From: Enoplolaimus lenunculus
Lineage: Eukaryota; Nematoda; Enoplea; Enoplida; Thoracostomopsidae
Length of the DNA stretch: 64,000 nt
Direction of reading: 5' to 3'
Assembly (NCBI GenBank): GCA_030248215.1
Contig: JASANG010000245.1
Location: 124,001 to 188,000, forward strand
Under the pieces are notes generated by a model. That model did no database searches. It saw nothing but the letters and a program-made list of their open reading frames with translations, and was not told where the DNA came from. This document shows, piece by piece, positions 20,607-30,026 of the stretch. A program made the position numbers and the translations under genes. The stretch's first letter is position 1. Each line of letters opens with the position of its first letter.

Positions 20607-21823
20607 TGTAGGTGGCTGTGCCACACTTAAACCTATTTCAAACTAAAAACTAAAACTAAAAATAAAACCCTATATCAAAACCACACCTTAAGGGAGTCCC
20701 TGGCTCCACCTAGTCTCTCTTAGAACCTAAGTTAGGCTTAGGCGTGGCTACAAAGCGTAGAAACTATAAAATTGATGTTATGGCGGCTGTGTCCGCAATG
20801 TGAAACTTACCTGGGCCCTGCGTGGCCGTATGACGTTATTGATTAATTTTGCAATTGTTGCTAGCTATTTTTGCGGATAACGACATAGCTAGGCTATGTC
20901 AGCACCGAAATGGTGCTTTATGATTGGCTTTAAAAATAACCATATTGTTGTTGTTGTTGTGTTGTGTTGTGGCAAGGAAGTGATACCGGGTGTGTGGCTC
21001 TGGACCTCAACCGCATCGCGGACACCCAATTGTGGGTGTCGGCAGAAATGCAAATGAGGTCGAGATGCATATGGGTAGCCAGGACCGGAATCATTATTAT
21101 ATTCTTGGCTGGTAGAAACGTTCTGCTAATTTTGCGGTAGGATATTTGTGCGCGCATATAGTTTATTTCACTTATTTTTGTTGAACTTGTACGGATCGCG
21201 GTAAGTAAGATCGAATCAAATTAGTTTAAGTTTAGTCACGGTGGCTTAAGATGTGAAGGAAACTACGGAGTACTGGTTTAATCGGCATTGCGCAAGGCGC
21301 GGGAATTACCCAGTATTGGATACTGGTGTTATGTGTTAAACGGGAAACTTGGGCATTACCGGAGAACCTGGAAAAAGTAGTCTAATAAATCTAACGGGGT
21401 TAGATTTATTATTCTACAACGGCTGGGCCAAATCTAACGGGGTTAGATTGGTCGGAAATTTGGTGTAACTCTAACGGGGTTAGAGTACACGGTTTAACAG
21501 GGTGTAATTCTAACGGGGTTAGAATTGCACAGATTCTGGAAAACGGCAAAAATATTAGTAACGGTAAAGCCAGTGGTTGGATTAAACCAGATTCAGGCGT
21601 CGGCTTTAAGGATTCCGGCTCGGGTTGCCAGTTAAATTGCATAACCTGTAATTTGCTGGTATTGAATATCGAATATTTAGTGTCATACGGGTTTTGGGTT
21701 GGGATTTCGAATAAACATTTACCGGCCGCGTTTACTAAATCAGAGCGATAAGCATACATCGAGGAAAGAACGTAACAGGCGATACAGGGTACAGGCTTAA
21801 GACAAAATCACGAACTTCTCACA
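20607..21823. mobile_element. Candidate solo LTR (1217 bp)
   Basis: Begins TGTAGGTGG and ends CTTCTCACA (TG...CA), with a 5-bp duplication CCCCT on both sides (20602-20606, 21824-21828), as expected for an LTR retroelement. Superfamily not determinable. No internal coding region is present, so it would be a solo LTR left by recombination. Four similar hairpins lie at 21383-21530. Confidence 0.6.
21383..21530. other. Four consecutive hairpins sharing TCTAACGGGGTTAGA
   Basis: Hairpins at 21383-21411, 21427-21453, 21463-21490 and 21502-21530. All keep the core stem TCTAAC/GTTAGA with loop GGG, while the outer stem differs in sequence yet still pairs (for example AATAAA/TTTATT in the first, GTGTAAT/ATTGCAC in the last). 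Confidence 0.8.
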
Positions 21824-21859
21824 CCCCTGATCTTTACATGGGCCAAATTTTAACTGAAT

Positions 21860-22092
21860 TTAAAATTAAGTATTTTTTTAATTTGTTAAAAAATTTGTCA
21901 CAATTCCATACGGACGGCTTTATTCCTAAAATCTCAACCGACGTTCTGAATGTAAATTCAAAACACAGTTATTTACACATTAGAAATATCGTTGACACGT
22001 TACCATACAGACTCGGTACCGTTCCCGAACTGGTTCAATTGTATGCCATTTACGGCGTCGTATTTTACCAACCCGGCGCCACTGAAAACTAA
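21860..22092 (+). pseudogene. Exon-like open frame, unrecognised
   Basis: Reads FHTDGFIPKISTDVLNVNS, then YLHIRNIVDTLPYRLGTVP and ELVQLYAIYGVVFYQPGATE to TAA. Codon use looks coding-like, but there is no clear acceptor, start or homologue. It directly follows a family A end. Confidence 0.3.
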
Positions 22093-22585
22093 AAATTTGG
22101 CAATCGAATTTAAATACTACTTGTGTCTGGCTCGCAGCTCGCTTTGCTTGCTAAAGTTTCATGCACTATACCACTGCTTTGACCCCTAAGTAGCTTAGAA
22201 TAGGATCCGTTTTTGAATGCCGTCTGCTCTGACAAATAAATATAGCTGTTATAATGCGTCGTCGCTAGTAAACTCTTTCTTAAATAGTTTTATAAACTGA
22301 GAAGAAACTGTATACTTTATAAACAAAAAGTATATTTCCAAACTTCACAACACCGATTTTAACTCTTATTTGAAATTTATACCATTTTAGTTGACCAAAG
22401 CCCTTGGATACTTTTACAGTTATTGCCAAGGGCGGTGATATTGTAACCATAAGGGGTGCGCGCTCCGTATTACCAAAATACATCTGGGAGGGGGTTACGT
22501 GAGAAAAGATTGTATTGGAATGCCGGAACCAGGAGATTTACGGAACAATCCAATAGCGAATTGTTCTAACAACGAGTCCACGAAC

Positions 22586-22775
22586 TATTTGTCTCATGCT
22601 ACTTTTAGGGGCAAACTAAGCGTAGCCTTTAGCCTATTTTTTACTTTGGCTTAAGCATAGTTATGGGCGTATCGCTGCGCTGAGATTTAAGCTGAAGCTT
22701 AGACTTAGGCTTAGTCTCAATCTCAAGAATATGCTTTTACTACAGTTACACTCCTCAAAGTAACACTGAACAACT
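22586..22775. mobile_element. Family C, diverged
   Basis: CATGCTACTTTTAGGGGC at the left, TTACACTCCTCAAAGTAACA at the right, with a degraded TTAGGC core. Confidence 0.5.
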
Positions 22776-22785
22776 ATTTGATGAT

Positions 22786-22949
22786 ACAAACAGGAGGGGG
22801 TAAAACCTCTGTTAGCTAAAGCTTTAGACTATTTTGTTTGCTTGGCTTAGGCATAGGCTTAGGAATATGCTCATTCTTACATTTAGGCTTAGGTTTAGGC
22901 TTAAGAATAAGTCTATAATACTATGCCGCCCCTGTTCTTTGCATTGGCA
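22786..22949. mobile_element. Family A MITE, left end damaged
   Basis: AGCTTTAGACTATTTTG subterminal block, TTAGGC core and right end GCCCCTGTTCTTTGCATTGG. Confidence 0.6.
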
Positions 22950-23182
22950 GTAAAAGACAAACAATTGGTACACTTTAAATCAAGATCCACAACTTTACGT
23001 TCAAATTCTAAATGAAACATCAAAATATAAGAATTTCTGGCAAAATAAGAATCGTACCTAATTATAGTCTCTTGTTGTTGGCTTTTAATTTAGTTACATT
23101 TTGCGTATTTGAAAGCCTGCAGTATTCATTTGACCAGAAAAATCTTTAAATTTCTAAAAACTTGCAATATATTAAATGTTTC

Positions 23183-23367
23183 GGCCAGTGTAAAGAACAG
23201 GGGCGGAACAGTATTATATGCATATTCCTAAGCCTTAGCCTAAGCGTAAGAATGAGCATATTCCTAAGCCTAAGCCTAAACCAAGCAAAAAATTAGTCCA
23301 AAGCTTAAGCTTACTCTATTGCAGTTCCACAGAAAAACGTTCCGCCCCTGATCTTTACATGCGGACC
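23183..23367. mobile_element. Family A MITE with 8-bp duplication
   Basis: GGCCAGTGTAAAGAACAG to GATCTTTACATGCGGACC, flanks AATGTTTC/GATGTTTC (7 of 8). Confidence 0.85.
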
Positions 23368-23388
23368 GATGTTTCAAACAGGTGATTT

Positions 23389-23515
23389 ATATTTGTTAAA
23401 TAAATTTCTATCGACATTCGGCTTGCACTTCTATAACTCGTACAGGTTGAACGTTAAAATACCCGAATCATTAGTGGCAAAAGTTGCCGTTGACCTGTAC
23501 GTCGTTAACGATTGA
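23389..23515 (+). pseudogene. Exon-like open frame, unrecognised
   Basis: After TTTCAAACAG the frame reads DLYLLNKFLSTFGLHFYNSY, then RLNVKIPESLVAKVAVDLYV and VND, then TGA. It looks protein-like but matches nothing I know. It could belong with the piece at 21860-22092, or both may be relics. Confidence 0.3.
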
Positions 23516-23694
23516 TAAGCTGCCTACAGGTAACATGAAAATATTACTTAAATATTTGTTTTTCTTCGCCAGCATTTTCTGTGATCGTTCGAAATGTCAA
23601 TTTACCGCATCGAAAACAATTGTGTCTTAACGAGAATGGTTGGGTTTTGATTCAAATGTTTTATTCCTGTGTAATACGAAGGTTGCCTATCCGC

Positions 23695-24008
23695 GATTCG
23701 TTACTGATTTATATCCGGTATTGCAACTATGCGTTGAATTAAACGTTGATTTGTCTTGTTATCAAACGCTTGAGCGATAATGCAAGGTTATACTTAGGAA
23801 TGTACTTTCAAAACTTATGTATGCTTTAAAGTTTCGATCTCAACTTTATTTGGTCCTGGAGTCATTTATGCACTGCAGTTAGAGATAATTGACATTTATG
23901 AACCGGGTTTAGAGGCTCTATCTCTTACGGACTCTTATTAGGAATACGGACTGCTATTGATTGGGACTCAAAATGGTGACCCCCATCTTAATATTCGGAG
24001 TACTACAG
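23695..24008. mobile_element. Family D MITE, left-truncated
   Basis: Shares CGTTACTGATTTATATCCGG and the interior of other D copies; right end GGAGTACTACAG then TA. Confidence 0.7.
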
Positions 24009-24713
24009 TACACACATAGATGTGGGTAGTGGCACCGATAGGGTGGTACAAAATACCGCTGATGGAGCGAGGCCTATGCGACGGCATCAAGCAGATAACT
24101 TTAGTCTCGGGGGTGGTGTTTTGTTTTTGATGACATTTTGCATCGTACAGCTTCGAACGCGGATTCCAAATGGTGAAATGAATATTTGTAGCAGGAGACA
24201 TAGCGGCATGGCAAAGCAATGATTAAGTGCTTACGAAAACATCTAAGTCAAAACAAACGTTTTTCCTACTGCAAGGGACGGTTTGTTAATCTTGATATAT
24301 GTTTTCATGATGCCGCTAACCAACAACGGATTATACTTTGTTATTTAAAATTAAACTTTTCACCTTTGTTTTTCTATCCGGTTGTATCGGTGGTTCAATG
24401 AGTTAAATTGTTTAAATTATCAGTTACTTCCGTGTCGATGAATAGGCTTGCGGTTCACAGGTTAATACGGGACTTGGTGTAAACGATAACATCGAATTTT
24501 AACAATTTACAGGGTATTAATAGTGTCAAAAATGCAAAACGCTTTCCGTGAAGAAAAAACGTTGCGACGAAAGCTAAACAGTGTCTGTTTAATAATTGAG
24601 TGTCCAGCTGAAAATAGCTATTCGTTTCAGAATTTCTATGCTTGCGAAAAATTGTTCTGAAGGCTACATATGATATTAATATGAGATAATGAAAATAACA
24701 ATACTAATAATAT
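24009..24713. other. Anonymous stretch
   Basis: Moderately GC-rich at 24010-24220 and AT-rich after. Short open frames on both strands overlap each other and I cannot support any as a gene. Confidence 0.3.
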
Positions 24714-24806
24714 GGCGGGAAATATAAATTTTGGCGGGAAAATTCAAGTTTTGGTGTGAAATTCAAATTTTGGGGGAAATTCAAATTTTGGCGGGTAAAT
24801 CCCGCG
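24714..24806. repeat. Short tandem repeat with TTTTGGCGGGAAA units
   Basis: Five diverged units of about 20 bp around ATTCAAATTTTGGCGGGAA. TTTGGCGGGAAA resembles the E2F consensus. Confidence 0.6.
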
Positions 24807-25580
24807 TTACGCTGAAGCTTAAGCTTAGGTTTACACTGGAGGCTGACTAATATTCTTAGACGCTACTGTTATACCCCAAAATTCAACATGTCAGTATAAT
24901 GAGCAAAACTTACTCAATTCAATTTTCTAAATTGTTATCTGTTCGTTAATGAGCTTATACTCAATATATAATTTTGACTAAAATATAAATTTGCTCGCGT
25001 TCAATCATCTCATCTTAAAAGCAAGTGTTTTAATTTAAATCCACAAACAAAGGCTGTTATACAAGTATAAGTAACATTCACTTAAAGCAACAGAGTCGTC
25101 GCGGTATGTGGGCTAAGAGGCTAAACCCCAAAGAGTTGTATGTAGAACTGGCTAGCAAGCGCTTACTATCCAGTAATTCTATTGGAAGCACATAAGAGAT
25201 ATCTCATCTTGAGTATCATATTTCAAGTTATTACAGTTTTGTCTTTTTAAGGTTTTAGTTTACAGTTCTGGCAAATTTTTCCAGATGCCGCAACGAAATA
25301 TTGTGTGCAAAGATTTATGACCAGACGCAAACTAGGGGTCGGAGCAGAGCGTCCACCACCCATCAGAAAATATTTCGTGACAAAATATGAATTAATATAT
25401 ACTGTCTTGTCTGTTCCTTGCAAATTTTTCATTTTGTGCCAACAAAAATTGAACTTCCCAATGAATTACTGCTGCAATCCGTAGGAATTTTCAAAACAAC
25501 GTCCGTGTAGCGAAAGGTTGATTTAGCGATGTAAACTAAAGACTTACGAGTCTGACGCACCATGCCGGAGCAGAAAAGAC
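24807..25580. other. Anonymous AT-rich stretch
   Basis: No gene or clear repeat family beyond a trace of GCTTAAGCTTAGG near 24815-24860. Confidence 0.3.
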
Positions 25581-25747
25581 AGGCCCATAGCCAGCTCACC
25601 TTGCAAGGGGGAGCTAAAAAATTTTCAGGAGGGGCATTTGATGGTTTCAACGACTTTTACAAGCAACGTCAAAAATGTTCTAGCGGGGCCAAAAGCTTTT
25701 CATTCAGGGGGAGGCTGAGCCCCCCTGGCCCCCCGTGGCTACAGCCA
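25581..25747. mobile_element. Family J repeat, inverse orientation
   Basis: CCCATAGCCAGCTCACCTTGC at its left and CCCCCCTGGCCCCCCGTGGC at its right, the inverse of 15327-15492. Confidence 0.6.
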
Positions 25748-26016
25748 CGAGACAGGAGTGGGGAAGCTTATCGAACTCCACCATGAGGTCCTTCAAACTC
25801 GCGAACTTTGCTCGCGAGAAACCAGACGCAAAACTTTGGCGGGTTTCATTCAACCGGTTAGGGTGGTGGCGCCTCATTAGCGGTTGTGCCCCTCTAATGG
25901 GATGTACGGTGAGGCGGGCTGTTCCGACCCTGATAGCACACTTTTGACAAAGCACAACTTCATATAATTATTAATTTCAGATATTATTAGCCAAATTTAG
26001 TCAACAGTATAATTAA

Positions 26017-26024
26017 TATAAAAA
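26017..26024 (+). promoter_or_regulatory. TATA-like box upstream of the peptide gene
   Basis: TATAAAAA lies 33-40 bases before the ATG, so transcription would start only about 10 bases ahead of translation. Such a short leader is possible, or the real start lies elsewhere. Confidence 0.35.
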
Positions 26025-26056
26025 CAGCCGAATCTCAGGCGGAAACAACGGAACCA

Positions 26057-26101
26057 ATGAAATCCTTTGGAGTTGCGTTATTTTCGATATTTTTCATTGC
26101 A
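26057..26101 (+). CDS. Secreted peptide precursor exon 1 (signal peptide)
   Basis: Fifteen codons from ATG (context ACCAATG) to GCA, then GTAAGT. The segment is hydrophobic after MKS and makes sense only as the first part of a signal peptide. Confidence 0.75.
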
Positions 26102-28476
26102 GTAAGTTGCAACTGGTTAACAAGTGCTTGTAAAGGTAAACCTCGAGTAGACAACTACTGTAGTGACCCGAGTAAACAACTACTGTAGTGACCCGAGTAA
26201 ACAACTACTGTAGTGACCCGAGTAAACAACTACTGTAGTGACCCGAGTAAACAACTACTGTAGTGACCCGAGTAAACAACTACTGTAGTGACCCGAGTAA
26301 ACAACTACTGCAGTGACCCGAGTAAACGTAGTGACCCGGGTAAACAACTACTGTAGTGACCCGAGTAAACAACTACTGTAGTGACCCGAGTAAACAACTA
26401 CTGTAGTGACCCGAGCAAACAACTACTGTAGTGACCCGAGTAAACAACTACTGTAGTGACCCGAGTAAACAACTACTGTAGTGACCGGAGTAAACAACTA
26501 CTGTAGTGACCCGAGTAAACAACTACTGTAGTGACCCGAGTAAACAACTACTGTAGTGACCCGAGTTAACAACTACTGTAGTGACCCGAGTTAACAACTA
26601 CTGTAGTGACCCGAGGGAGAGGGGACTGATATTTTCCTTGTCCAGAGCGAATCTCTGCAATTTGGTCACGGACAGATATCTATATATCACTTGCCCGATT
26701 TTAGTTGGACCCAACACCGTTCGTTTTAGATATTCTTTCTTTGGGCAGAAACGAGTGCTTGCTCTGAAGCATTTTTTGTTGTTTAAACAAGATAGTTAAA
26801 TTTTTTCTGAATACAGGTTATGCTGGTTGAGCGTCTATTGCATATGAACAGTCTATTCGATTGTTCTACTTTAGGTTCCTTTATGGATTCTAATTAGGAC
26901 TGATGAGCTCTATCCGCAAACGGACTGTAATTAGGAGTACAGCGTTCTTTTTTATTGGAACTCTATATGGGGGCCATCTCCCCTCTTATAACCCCCTATA
27001 CGAAACATAATAGTACGTTTTAGCCTTTAAAAATTCATGGACCTACGAAACAGTTGTAGAAAAATCAGCTGTAGGTATCATTATATGTTTTCTTGAGTTG
27101 TATTTTTTCGCATGACTGTTTTGCTTTCAAAACATCAACAAATTACAATGATTTTGTTGCGTAATGGCGACGGCTCATGTATAGAACAGGGCCAGAACAG
27201 TAGTATACAGCATATTCCGAAGCCTAAGCCTAAAGCATAAGCCTATGCAAAATATTTAGTCTAAAGCTTAAACTGACTCTATTACAGCCCCTCCGGAAAG
27301 CGATCCAGCCCTTATACATGACCCATGGCGCCGATTCCGCTGAACCCTCAGGATTCCATCTCTGCGAGTGCGTAACCTCTTAATCCTTACGTGGATTTTA
27401 GTATCAACAATGTTCAGTAACATTAATTCACAAATTGGTCTTTGGTGTGAGCAACGCTAGACTATCGCCTAGCGCAATATATACACTCCTGTTTTTATTA
27501 CTGTAACAAAGAGTTAAACCGTTAGCAACCAACAGAAGATGGGCCCTTGGATCATTTGTTCCAACATTTACAGTTAAGGCTTAGACTCAGTCCAATAGCC
27601 TTAGCAAAAAGAACTCATGTACAGACAATAGGCAGTCCGTTTTCCGTGCGAGTGCTGTAGAATAAGCTTAATAAGCTTTAGACTAATTTTTTGGCTTTGG
27701 TTTTGGCTTGGGTTTAGATTTAGGTACAGGATTATCTTTACTCTTATTCCTAGACTATTAGGAATATGGTAATATTTACTGCTGTTTACCGATTTATACA
27801 GTTGACCGGAAAACGCTTACATTCAAAGGCTTATATAAGCTTAAGCTTTTACGCAAGCCTAAACCTAAACCGAAGCATACGGAGGAAAGTGTGCAAGCAC
27901 AATGAAGCTGCACTGCAAAAAAGGTGAGTTAAATTGACTCTCTCCGAAATAGGCTTATCTGGACTACACAAATTCACTCAAAATTCGACTCCGCCACAGT
28001 CAAACGTGTGACTCAGTGAATTAAATTTGACTCTAGCGGAGTCGAATTTTGACTCTGGCGGAGTCGAATTTTGACTCTGGCGGAGTCGAATTTTGACTCT
28101 GGCAGAGACCAATTTTGTGACTCAAATTGTGTAGTCTCGAAAAGCCTATTTCGATGAGAGTCAATTCGAGTCTTTGCAGTGTGTCTAAATATCATTTCAG
28201 ATTGCAACACAAGCGGCACCTTTGAACTCGTTGACCAGTCTACCGAAGGACGATGGCTCGGCAAGCGAAAGTGTAAACACACGTGTCGCCAGGTCTGTAT
28301 TCAGAAGCTTTTATCCAAGTTATACGAACGAATTGCTCGAAGCACCGGTAAGCAACATTAATAAACGTCCCTACAGGCCATTCTCGGGCGAAGATTCGGT
28401 GTCAAGCGTTTACTTTAAACGGCCATACAAACCTGCGTATTCGGCGAGACATTGGTGGCAAGTCGGCAGTTTTTGA
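26057..28476 (+). CDS. Unrecognised secreted peptide precursor (two exons, 106 residues)
   Basis: Exon 1 (26057-26101) encodes MKSFGVALFSIFFIA and stops at a strong donor (GCA/GTAAGT). Exon 2 (28201-28476) follows acceptor TATCATTTCAG and runs to TGA. Both junctions are phase 0, and joining them completes a typical signal peptide: short basic N-region, hydrophobic core, TQA/APLNS as the likely cleavage site after residue 20. The mature part has RVAR at 43-46 and Lys-Arg at 70-71 and 88-89. The pairs are followed by PYRPFSGEDSVSSVYF (72-87) and PYKPAYSARHWWQVGSF (90-106), two similar Tyr/Pro-rich segments. There is no Gly amidation signal. Proline after KR is disfavoured by many convertases, so an unprocessed secreted protein is an alternative. 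A TATA-like box lies upstream and AATAAA downstream. I know no family for it; the gene is inferred, the splice logic is seen. Confidence 0.78.
26150..26605. repeat. 25-bp tandem array derived from family D termini
   Basis: About 18 units of ACTACTGTAGTGACCCGAGTAAAC, one unit shortened near 26320. The unit is the end of family D plus a short linker; the last unit runs directly into a D interior at 26615. It lies about 50 bp inside the intron of the peptide gene. Confidence 0.9.
26601..27013. mobile_element. Family D MITE whose left end was amplified
   Basis: Begins CTGTAGTGACCCGAGGGAGA, shares GGGGACTGATATTT with other copies, and ends ACGAAACATAATAG then TA. Interior diverged. Confidence 0.65.
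27172..27324. mobile_element. Family B MITE
   Basis: GGCTCATGTATAGAACAG to CTTATACATGACCC, flanks ATGGCGAC/ATGGCGCC (7 of 8). In the peptide-gene intron. Confidence 0.8.
27640..27795. mobile_element. Family A remnant
   Basis: AATAAGCTTTAGACTAATTT subterminal block and a degraded TTAGGC core; both termini unclear. Confidence 0.45.
27911..28181. mobile_element. Family E MITE next to the peptide-gene acceptor
   Basis: CACTGCAAAAAAGGTGAG to TTTGCAGTG, 271 bp, with an extra tandem GACTCTGGCGGAGTCGAATT unit repeated three times. Ends 19 bp before exon 2, so it must supply branch-point sequence. Confidence 0.8.
28201..28476 (+). CDS. Secreted peptide precursor exon 2
   Basis: Ninety-one codons and TGA, opening with IATQAAPLNSLTS, which continues the signal peptide of exon 1. 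Codon use is mixed and balanced, unlike the low-complexity open frames elsewhere in the window. Its acceptor lies 19 bases past the end of a palindromic E element. Confidence 0.8.
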   Translation: MATQAAPLNSLTSLPKDDGSASESVNTRVARSVFRSFYPSYTNELLEAPVSNINKRPYRPFSGEDSVSSVYFKRPYKPAYSARHWWQVGSF

Positions 28477-28549
28477 TGTGGACTAATGAATATCACAGCG
28501 TAGAAGTCGTATATGTTAAAACAATTTGTTTTGGGGCTTTTATGCTATA

Positions 28550-28555
28550 AATAAA
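28550..28555 (+). promoter_or_regulatory. Polyadenylation signal of the peptide gene
   Basis: AATAAA 74 bases after the TGA of exon 2, in the sequence GCTATAAATAAATCC. Its position suits a short 3' UTR. A family A element begins at 28601, just downstream. Confidence 0.6.
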
Positions 28556-28600
28556 TCCCCGTTCAAAAATGTTAAAAATTATCTCGCCGGTTAATATTTG

Positions 28601-28812
28601 GGCCAATGTAAATAACACGGGCAGAACAGTATTATAAGCATATTTCTAAGCCTAAGTCTAAGCATAAGCCTAAGTGTAAGAAGGAGCATATTGTTAAGCC
28701 TAAGCCTAAACCTTAGCCTAAGCCTAAGCCAAGCAAAAATTAGTCTAAAGCTTAAGCTTACTCTATTGCAGTCCCACAGAAAAACGTTCCGCCCGTGATC
28801 TTTACATGGACC
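28601..28812. mobile_element. Family A MITE
   Basis: GGCCAATGTAAATAACACGG to TGATCTTTACATGGACC, flanks TAATATTTG/AAATATCTG (7 of 9). Confidence 0.8.
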
Positions 28813-29078
28813 AAATATCTGTAAACTAAACAACGGTTTGTAGATATTCAAGAGTAAACAGGAATATCGTCAAATTCATTCTCGTATCTTGACTTAAATT
28901 AGCCAAGTAATAAAAGCGCCCCCTAATCACTGCTTATAAAGCATTTCTGTAACAAAGGTTAGCATGTTAACGTTTAAAACAAGGGTAGTGCTGATCTCTG
29001 TTCTTTGCTGGAAACAGCGGGCTGTGGTTAATTGGCGTAAATTGGCCAACTGTGTTACAGAAACATATTCGCAACTTT

Positions 29079-29221
29079 GGCCCATGTAAAGATCAGGGGC
29101 GCAACGTTTTTTTCTGTGGGACTGCAATAGAGTAAGCTTAAGCATTAGACTAATTTTTTAAGGTGCTTAGGCTTAAGAATATGCTTATAATACTGTTCCG
29201 CCGCTGTTCTTTACATTGGCC
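29079..29221. mobile_element. Family A MITE, minimal core
   Basis: GGCCCATGTAAAGATCAG to TGTTCTTTACATTGGCC, flanks GCAACTTT/ACAATTTT (6 of 8). Only one TTAGGC hexamer remains, so the array is not needed for mobility. Confidence 0.8.
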
Positions 29222-29452
29222 ACAATTTTATACGCTTGGCAACTAAAGTTTCCAAATATTCATATTTATTCCAGTTGTTTGTGGCACTAAATTTGAAATA
29301 GGAAACCTGCTACGGAAGCGACAATCCAGTTTCATGAACCATGTTATTGGTAGACTCGACCAAGGTGCCCTTGTTTTTTAATATTAAACCAACTGAATTC
29401 AAGTTACGGATAGCAGTTCAATGTTGATTACGAATGTCACTTCGCATGCAGT

Positions 29453-29748
29453 GTCCAATATAAAGAACAGGGGCGGAATAGTATTATAAGCATATTCCTA
29501 AGCCTACGGTAGCGACCCGAATAAGAAGGGGGGCAATGAGGGCACCCTCTGGAGAGGCCAAATAAATATCAGTCTCTCCTCTTATTCGGGTCACTACAGT
29601 AAGCCTAAACCTTATACTAAGCGTATAAATTAGCATATTCCTAAGCCTTAGCCTAAGCCTAAGCCAAACAAAAAATTAGTCTAAAGCCAATGAGTACGCT
29701 ATTCTAGTTCCACAGAAAAACGTTCCGCCCCTGATCATTACATGGGCC
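29453..29748. mobile_element. Family A MITE with perfect duplication, carrying a D insertion
   Basis: Termini CCAATATAAAGAACAGGG and TGATCATTACATGGGCC, with CATGCAGT at both flanks. Its TTAGGC core is interrupted at 29517-29599. Confidence 0.9.
29517..29599. mobile_element. 83-bp minimal family D MITE nested in family A
   Basis: CGGTAGCGACCCGAATAAGA to TCTTATTCGGGTCACTACAG, with TA on both sides inside AGCCTA/TAAGCC. Little more than the two ends of D. Confidence 0.85.
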
Positions 29749-29920
29749 CATGCAGTGATGGATCCAGAAATTTCTAACGATGGTGCAATATATAAATAAG
29801 AAACAGTGCTAAAACACTTAATATTGTATTACTGTTGTTGACATCCAAATAGGTGCCGCTCGCAGACGTACGTTAAAATATAGTATCCATACCGCCAAAA
29901 CAAGACTTGTAAAAGGAATC

Positions 29921-30026
29921 GATTCTAAGCCTAATCCTAAGCCTAAGTAAAAAATTGTCTAAAGCTACAGTTTTACTCTATTGCAGTCGCGCAGACAAAC
30001 GTTCCACCCCTGATATTTCCGTGGAC
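29921..30026. mobile_element. Family A right part
   Basis: TTAGGC-type core, TTTACTCTATTGCAGTC and GTTCCACCCCTGATATTT. Confidence 0.6.

Larger units (their letters stand above)
20428..21844. mobile_element. Family A MITE split by an LTR-like insertion
   Basis: Left end GGCCAATGTAACAAACAG, TTAGGC-type core and GTTCCGCCCCT at 20607; the rest of the terminus (CTGATCTTTACATGGGCC) resumes at 21827. The element is older than the sequence inside it. Confidence 0.8.

Noticed and set aside
24022-24222. Open frame overlapping another on the opposite strand
   Set aside because: Both strands are open for about 200 bp with no splice or start evidence; no way to prefer either.
26150-26605. CRISPR-like direct repeats
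   Set aside because: There are no unique spacers: the array is head-to-tail copies of one 25-bp unit, in an animal intron.
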